Source of the DNA: an uncultured Peptococcaceae bacterium
Lineage (GTDB): Bacteria; Bacillota; Limnochordia; Darwinibacteriales; Darwinibacteriaceae
NCBI GenBank assembly: GCA_937988745.1
Contig: CALKAR010000129.1
Location: forward strand, 1-9,942
Length of the DNA stretch: 9,942 nucleotides
Direction: 5' to 3'
The notes beneath the pieces were generated by a model. The model saw only the letters and a program-made list of their open reading frames with translations. It made no database searches and was not told the DNA's origin. Positions within the stretch are counted from its first letter, which is position 1; every line of letters begins with the position of its first letter. Position numbers and translations under genes: made by a program. Positions 6,369-9,942 of this stretch are shown here, in pieces.

Positions 6369-6614
6369 ATGCAGCTCAAAGCTCGGCAGATTGAATTGTG
6401 GTCCAGTATTATCCTGATGGCGGGAGGCGTTCTTACCGCTTTGGCCGTGATTTCCTCAGGGGCAGGCCTGTATGTGCTTCTGGGTGGTTTGATCCTGATT
6501 CACCTTTCTACAGCGGCCAACGGGCTGAAGATGTACGGAAAAGTCAGCGTGAAGTCGCAGCTTGTCAGGTTGGCAGTATCAATCATTCTCATCATACTTT
6601 ACCTGCTGAGGTAA
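6369..6614 (+). CDS. small hydrophobic protein with three membrane segments, unknown function
   Basis: An 81-residue protein starting at ATG 6369; TTG 6366 directly before it would add one residue. Three hydrophobic stretches are visible, near residues 10-29, 31-50 and 62-80, separated by a polar loop around GLKMYGKVSVKSQ. I do not recognise the family. The start is not well supported: there is no Shine-Dalgarno at normal distance, and the nearest AGGAG (6330-6334) is about 35 nt upstream. It lies 70 nt after the HAD gene and immediately before the strong hairpin at 6622, so it is probably the last gene of the cluster. Real coding is suggested by the clean alternation of hydrophobic helices and the terminator directly after the stop. 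A partner for the transporter is possible but unsupported. Confidence 0.6.
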   Translation: MQLKARQIELWSSIILMAGGVLTALAVISSGAGLYVLLGGLILIHLSTAANGLKMYGKVSVKSQLVRLAVSIILIILYLLR

Positions 6615-6621
6615 AAAAACT

Positions 6622-6660
6622 ATGTCCCACGCAGGAACATGCTGCGTGGGACATTAATTT
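6622..6660. terminator. strong rho-independent-type terminator closing the cluster
   Basis: A perfect 13-bp stem, ATGTCCCACGCAG (6622-6634) with its exact reverse complement (6642-6654), and a 7-nt loop. It begins 8 nt after the stop of the small membrane protein. A-rich DNA lies on the left (GTAAAAAAAC) and T-rich DNA on the right (TTAATTT), so it could work in either direction, though the right-hand tract is short. It separates the transport cluster from the oxidoreductase. Confidence 0.8.
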
Positions 6661-6846
6661 AGATGGGCAGATACTCCACTGTTGTTTGCTTTCAGTGTAA
6701 GGAGCATGAATCAAGAAATTATAAAGAATCAAAAAAACCTACGCCCCAGTCAGGGAGCTACTGCATGGGACGCAAGACTCTCATAGACATAGGACAAAGC
6801 CAAATCGGTAATCCTATCTGCACAAAGCATCTTAGGAGGTCGAGAA

Positions 6847-7896
6847 GTGATGCAGCTGCGAATGGGGATTATAGGTGTAGGCCTTGCGTTTGAAAGACTT
6901 CACTGGCCCGCTTACCAGCGCCTCAGAGATAAGTTCAAGATCGCTGCTATCTGCGATATCGATACACACAAACTGGAAAAGTGGAAGGAACCGCTGGGTC
7001 TTTCTGGGGCTGATCTGTTTACTGACTACAAAGAGATGCTTAGTCGAGAAGACATTGATGCCTTTGACATCATGCTGCCAATTGAGCTTAACTTCGAAGT
7101 CACGAATGAAGTGGCAAAGGCGGGCAAGCCTATCATCTGTGAAAAGCCGCTGGCTCCTACTAAGGAAGAAGCACTTCAGGCGATGCGTCTGCCTCGCAAA
7201 TACGATGTTCCCATTATGATTGCGGAAAACTATCGCTACAGCGAAGAAAACAACATCATCAGAGACTTGGTGCGCAATAGAGAAATCGGTGACGTGTATT
7301 ATTTCATTCAAAACCGGGTCGTTAATTTCCCGGCCGATATGCACAAAGACAGCTTTGCATCTACCGAATGGCGGCAGCATCCAGAATATCCTGGGGGAGT
7401 GTTCTTCGACACTGGAGTACACGACATCGCCGCTCTGCGCCACATCTTTGGGCCCATTGATGCAGTACAGGCTTTTGGAGTGGAAGAAGAAGCGGATTTT
7501 GCCCCGTATTCTGTTGTGCAGGCTAATATGAAGTTCAAGAGTGGGGTAATAGGGCATTTTTCCTTCTTCTGTACAGGCCACGAACCCCAGCGTCCCCTCG
7601 TCGGACTGCGTATCTTTGGCAGTGAGGGTATGATCTACCTAGAAGAAGCGAGCTGCGGAGTGGTAAATGTATTCTACAACTCGGGCGGCAGCCAACAGAT
7701 CCCGTACGAACCAGATAGGGGGTTCGTTAACGAGCTCCTCAACTTCTACAAAGCGGCCGTGGGGGAAGAACCTCTTTCAGTCACTCCAGAACTGGAGTAC
7801 GGTGATGCCCTGACTGTCTTTGCCATTCTCGAGGCCATTCAGGCGAATCAGATAGTGGAAGTAGACTATGAACCTGAGTATGAACCAGCTTACTAA
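6847..7896 (+). CDS. Gfo/Idh/MocA-family NAD(P)-dependent oxidoreductase
   Basis: A 349-residue sugar/cyclitol dehydrogenase-type protein. The N-terminal Rossmann fold shows GIIGVG (7-12) and an acidic residue ending strand 2 (AAICDID, D37). The family lysine is K100 in CEKPLAPT. The C-terminal domain has the substrate/catalytic segment GGVFFDTGVHD (183-193), with D188 and H192 in the positions used by inositol dehydrogenase-like enzymes. GTG 6847 is 7 nt after AGGAGG (6834-6839); ATG 6850, 10 nt after it, is equally possible. It is separated from the transport cluster by a strong terminator and about 190 bp, so it has its own transcript, but strand and family suggest a linked role in oxidising a sugar or polyol. 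Members also oxidise glucose, inositol, UDP-sugars and others, so the substrate is open. The gene is intact. Confidence 0.9.
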   Translation: MMQLRMGIIGVGLAFERLHWPAYQRLRDKFKIAAICDIDTHKLEKWKEPLGLSGADLFTDYKEMLSREDIDAFDIMLPIELNFEVTNEVAKAGKPIICEKPLAPTKEEALQAMRLPRKYDVPIMIAENYRYSEENNIIRDLVRNREIGDVYYFIQNRVVNFPADMHKDSFASTEWRQHPEYPGGVFFDTGVHDIAALRHIFGPIDAVQAFGVEEEADFAPYSVVQANMKFKSGVIGHFSFFCTGHEPQRPLVGLRIFGSEGMIYLEEASCGVVNVFYNSGGSQQIPYEPDRGFVNELLNFYKAAVGEEPLSVTPELEYGDALTVFAILEAIQANQIVEVDYEPEYEPAY

Positions 7897-7903
7897 ACAT
7901 CAA

Positions 7904-7935
7904 AAACCCTCTCCACAGGTGAGAGGGTTTCTCTT
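7904..7935. terminator. rho-independent terminator after the oxidoreductase
   Basis: A perfect 10-bp stem, AAACCCTCTC (7904-7913) with GAGAGGGTTT (7921-7930), and a 7-nt loop, starting 7 nt after the oxidoreductase stop. TTT at the end of the stem followed by CTCTT gives a modest T tract on the plus strand, and CAAAAA on the left gives one on the minus strand, so it may act in both directions between the convergent genes. Confidence 0.8.
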
Positions 7936-7943
7936 AGGTTCTT

Positions 7944-8630
7944 CTAACTCAGCAGCGACAGGAATATGGCGAACCTGAAAAACAGGCTATCCAATAAAAG
8001 AGAAGGGGAAATTAGAAGTGACCCCTTCTGCCCAGGAATAAACGGATGAATTAAGACTGAATTAAATCTGCTGTCACCAAACCTGCGGTCAGGGCAGAGT
8101 TTGGCGAAAGTTATGCAGGCATCCGCTTTACAGGCAAACACATCGCCATAAATCTCACTTAGTGTATGATGATCCATTGTGATCGCTCGCTGGTATCTGG
8201 TAAGTAATGCGGGATCGACACAAGCGTGATGGTCATCAAGTTGGCAGATAAGTGGCGGTAGTTTCCTCAGCTTATTGCACATGTATTCGTACGTCTTGAG
8301 CTGAACTTGTATATCCTCGTGACTGAGGGCCAATTCGGAAGCATAGCCATGGAGTCCGTAAAAATCTACCGTTTTCTCGAAGCAGCGAATTGTTCCTTCG
8401 AGCTGTATTTGGTATCTGTGGAGCACTAAGAAAAGCTTTTCAACTTTCCGCAAGAACTGCGGCTGTTCAACAGGTGCCTCAACCACCCCCTCCCGCAAGA
8501 GGTTGTTTATCTCCCGGTACCTCTGTAGTAATATTTCCTTCTTTCTTGGAACTTGCCCTAAGTCATTAAGACAAAGAATAGATAGACAGCGTTCTCGAAC
8601 CGACATCGTTAAAGTTGTTTCCATCACCAA
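7944..8630 (-). CDS. unknown helical protein; 3' end possibly frameshifted
   Basis: I do not recognise this leftward gene. The frame is open from 8750, but a promoter candidate at 8722-8750 would transcribe only from about 8715, so the start must be internal. TTG 8630, 11 nt after AAGGGGAG (8649-8642), or ATG 8624 is preferred. From there the protein is charged, leucine-rich and mostly helical (MSVRERCLSILCLNDLGQ and RKKEILLQRYREINNLL near the start), with several Cys and His residues, and without a signal peptide or clear motif. The last 40 or so residues (PGQKGSLLISPSLLLDSLFF and on) look like translated intergenic DNA and run through a terminator-like hairpin at 8001-8029. The neighbouring frame instead gives a natural-looking tail SALTAGLVTADLIQS ending at TAA 8053-8051. 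A one-base insertion near 8100 would explain this; the intact protein would be about 190 residues. Confidence 0.5.
   Translation of the reverse strand: MVMETTLTMSVRERCLSILCLNDLGQVPRKKEILLQRYREINNLLREGVVEAPVEQPQFLRKVEKLFLVLHRYQIQLEGTIRCFEKTVDFYGLHGYASELALSHEDIQVQLKTYEYMCNKLRKLPPLICQLDDHHACVDPALLTRYQRAITMDHHTLSEIYGDVFACKADACITFAKLCPDRRFGDSRFNSVLIHPFIPGQKGSLLISPSLLLDSLFFRFAIFLSLLS
7993..8029 (-). terminator. candidate leftward terminator inside the 3' part of the unknown ORF
   Basis: On the minus strand AGAAGGGG (8029-8022) pairs with CCCCTTCT (8008-8001) across a 13-nt loop and is followed by CTTTTATT. This looks like a rho-independent terminator for the leftward gene, lying about 20 nt beyond the alternative stop at 8051 but inside the longer reading frame that ends at 7944. 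The T tract is interrupted by one A. Confidence 0.45.
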
Positions 8631-8721
8631 TTTACCAAAAACTCCCCTTCGACACGGCATTTTGACACACAAACACTGAAGCATTAGACACAAAACATCA
8701 AAATCCTTCCCTGATTTGAAA

Positions 8722-8750
8722 AATATACCAAAAAATGAATAAAACACCAA
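8722..8750 (-). promoter_or_regulatory. candidate promoter of the leftward unknown gene
   Basis: On the minus strand TTGGTG (8750-8745) and TATATT (8727-8722) are separated by exactly 17 bp in very AT-rich DNA. Transcription would begin near 8715 and leave a leader of about 85 nt before the SD at 8649-8642. The match supports a start codon well downstream of 8750. Confidence 0.45.
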
Positions 8751-8757
8751 TTCTGTC

Positions 8758-8776
8758 GTTTTGCCTCGGTTTTGCC
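8758..8776. repeat. tandem GTTTTGCC repeat, 11-bp spacing, between divergent genes
   Basis: GTTTTGCC occurs at 8758-8765 and again at 8769-8776, one helical turn apart. The pair lies directly behind the -35 box of the leftward promoter candidate and over the -35 region of the rightward gene. This arrangement could hold a regulator on one face of the DNA. Two copies of 8 bp could also arise by chance. Confidence 0.35.
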
Positions 8777-8803
8777 AGACGCAGGATTTGCACGTAAGCG
8801 TGC
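8772..8803 (+). promoter_or_regulatory. weak promoter candidate of rlmA with short dyad
   Basis: TTGCCA (8772-8777) followed after 17 bp by TAAGCG (8795-8800) is the best sigma-A-like spacing ahead of rlmA, but the -10 match is poor. A short dyad GCACG-TAAG-CGTGC (8790-8803) covers the proposed -10 box. The rlmA transcript must start somewhere here since the upstream gene is divergent. Confidence 0.22.
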
Positions 8804-8842
8804 TTAACCTAATGGTGTAGCTGAATTGAAAGGATGCACGTT

Positions 8843-9733
8843 ATGCGGAAAATTGATCGGTCTAAGGCAATAATTCGAGCTCATTCCGGCTTATTAGTTT
8901 GTCCTGTCTGCAAGAATGAATTAGAGCTTCAGGAGCCGGCCAGATTAGTCTGTTCTCGCCGGCATTCATTTGACATGGCACGCAGTGGCTATGTGAATTT
9001 GCTGAGGGGAAACCAAGGGAGCCAAAAGTACGGCAGAGAACTCTTTGAAGCCCGGCAGGCTGTGTATAAGGAGGGCTTTTACGCACCCTTAATTAGGCTT
9101 CTTGTAGATGAAATCAAAAGATGGATGCGGACTGAAGGGGTCAGCGCGCTGTCTGTCTTGGATATGGGGTGCGGGGAAGGTTCGCACCTGGCGAGGGCAG
9201 CTGCAGCCCTGCAGGAAGAAACCGAGGTGCTCCCGGTGGGAATTGATATTGCTAAAGAAGCGATACAGCTGGCTGCGCGAGAATATGCTGGATGCCTGTG
9301 GTGTGTCGGTGACTTAGCTGATGCGCCTTTTGCCGACAGGCAGTTTAATGTGATTTTGAGCATTTTTTCGCCGAGCAACTACAGGGAGTTTGCCCGTCTC
9401 TTGGCGGATTCGGGGTTGGTAATGAAGGTTATTCCCGGTCCGGAGTATCTGCGGGAAATCCGCGTTGGCCTCTATGGCAGCACAGATAAAGAGGACTACT
9501 CCAATGAGGATGTAGTCCGTCTTTTTGAAGAACAGTACAGGCAAGTGCGCATAGTCAATCTGCGCTACAGCCAGCCGATAAAACCCGAACATCTGCCTGC
9601 GCTATTGGACATGACACCGCTGACCTGGAGTGCTTCGTCAGAGCAGAAGGAACGCCTGGTGAAAAAGGGCATCCCCGAAGTGACTATTGATGTGTCTTTG
9701 CTGATTGGTCAGGTTCCCACTCTACTCGTGTAA
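8843..9733 (+). CDS. rlmA: 23S rRNA (guanine-N1)-methyltransferase, RlmA family
   Basis: Class I SAM-dependent methyltransferase of the RlmA/TlrB type, which modifies N1 of a guanine in helix 35 of 23S rRNA (G745 in Gram-negative, G748 in Gram-positive enzymes). The N-terminal zinc ribbon is complete: C20, C23, C37 and H41 in CPVC, LVCSRRH. Next comes the conserved linker DMARSGYVNLL (44-54), and the SAM-binding motif I is LDMGCGEG (106-113). IFSPSNYREFARLL and MKVIPGPEYLRE follow as in family members. The start is ATG 8843, 9 nt after AAAGG (8829-8833); ATG 8834 abuts that SD and is less likely. At 296 residues it is slightly longer than RlmA of E. coli. A Gram-positive genome would make it an RlmA(II)-type enzyme, whose methylation can contribute to tylosin-class macrolide resistance; which guanine is modified is not visible. 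Confidence 0.9.
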   Translation: MRKIDRSKAIIRAHSGLLVCPVCKNELELQEPARLVCSRRHSFDMARSGYVNLLRGNQGSQKYGRELFEARQAVYKEGFYAPLIRLLVDEIKRWMRTEGVSALSVLDMGCGEGSHLARAAAALQEETEVLPVGIDIAKEAIQLAAREYAGCLWCVGDLADAPFADRQFNVILSIFSPSNYREFARLLADSGLVMKVIPGPEYLREIRVGLYGSTDKEDYSNEDVVRLFEEQYRQVRIVNLRYSQPIKPEHLPALLDMTPLTWSASSEQKERLVKKGIPEVTIDVSLLIGQVPTLLV

Positions 9734-9942
9734 CGCCGCAAAGAGTTCGTCATGAATCAGCCCGTTGGTGGCCAGGATGTTTTCCACCTCGTTGGTTAGA
9801 GGTTTGCCATAGAAGTCGGTTACCTTGCCGCCAGCTTCTTGGAGGATCAAGGCTCCTGCTGCCACATCCCACAGACTGATGTTCTGCTCCCAATATCCAT
9901 CAAATCGGCCGCAGGCCACATTGCATAGATCCAAGGCAGCGG
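9722..9942 (-). CDS. inositol-monophosphatase family protein, C-terminal part, runs off the window
   Basis: The visible 73 residues are the C-terminal end of an inositol-1-monophosphatase (SuhB-like) protein: AALDLCNVACGRFDGYWE, then the second family signature SLWDVAAGALILQEAGG, whose Asp is a metal ligand, then the usual TDFYGKPL and ILATNG segments, ending DELFAALHE. The reading frame is open through the right edge, so the start and the first signature lie outside the window; the TTG at 9934 is not a real start. Family members hydrolyse inositol phosphates, fructose-1,6-bisphosphate or other small phosphoesters. The stop (TAG, 9724-9722) lies 12 bp inside the end of rlmA, so the two genes overlap tail to tail and there is no room for a separate terminator. 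Confidence 0.88.
   Translation of the reverse strand, partial: AALDLCNVACGRFDGYWEQNISLWDVAAGALILQEAGGKVTDFYGKPLTNEVENILATNGLIHDELFAALHE

Noticed and set aside
6706..6786. 26-codon ORF (MNQEIIKNQKN start) in the oxidoreductase leader
   Set aside because: AAGGAG is only 1 nt from its ATG, and nothing in the peptide suggests a leader function.
6832..7581. 249-residue minus-strand ORF opposite the oxidoreductase
   Set aside because: It is the antisense shadow of an intact gene with clear Rossmann, EKP and DTGVHD motifs; it has no SD and its composition is Phe/His-rich.
9079..9378. Minus-strand ORFs within rlmA
   Set aside because: Ser/Ala/Pro-rich shadows of a well-supported methyltransferase gene; no independent signals.

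Overview
The window looks like a chromosomal segment of a mid-GC bacterium, most likely a member of the Bacillota. Ribosome-binding sites are strong (AGGAGG-type), GTG and TTG starts are frequent, and the sugar-type ABC importer has no ATPase gene of its own, as is common in that phylum. The binding protein has an AxA-type signal peptide without a lipobox cysteine, which fits better with a deep-branching or diderm Bacillota lineage. That placement is inference.

Layout. (a) 1-303: control region without a convincing gene. It holds a possible leftward promoter at the left edge, a weak terminator-like hairpin, and a good rightward promoter whose spacer and -10 box lie inside a 28-bp near-perfect palindrome, followed by a second 18-bp palindrome. 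(b) 304-6614: a colinear, tightly spaced catabolic/transport cluster. In order it encodes a cytoplasmic alkaline-phosphatase-superfamily phosphodiesterase/phosphatase, an RpiR-type regulator (HTH plus SIS), an extracellular solute-binding protein, two CUT1-type permeases, a HAD-IIB phosphatase and a small three-helix membrane protein. A strong hairpin closes it at 6622-6654. (c) 6847-7896: a Gfo/Idh/MocA NAD(P)-dependent oxidoreductase with its own terminator. (d) An unknown leftward gene (about 8630 to 8051 or 7944) convergent with the oxidoreductase and divergent from (e) rlmA, a 23S rRNA guanine-N1 methyltransferase. rlmA overlaps tail to tail with (f) the C-terminal part of an inositol-monophosphatase-family gene that runs off the right edge.

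How the genes would work together: the importer would bring in a small, probably sugar- or polyol-linked, phosphorylated or phosphodiester-bearing solute. The signal-less phosphodiesterase and the HAD phosphatase would process it inside the cell, the oxidoreductase could act on the released sugar or cyclitol, and RpiR would sense a phosphosugar intermediate through its SIS domain. The substrate cannot be read from the sequence.

The most striking observation is that this cluster is broken in several places while its other genes are intact. The solute-binding protein has a +1 frameshift near 2818 and an in-frame TAA at 3556. The second permease has an in-frame TAG at 4834 where TGG (Trp) would fit. 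The phosphodiesterase has lost the link between its good start (SD plus ATG 304) and its body. The unknown leftward gene may carry a further frameshift near 8100. This is either a recently decaying operon or an error-prone assembly; raw reads would decide. I see no CRISPR array, insertion sequence, tRNA or rRNA gene.
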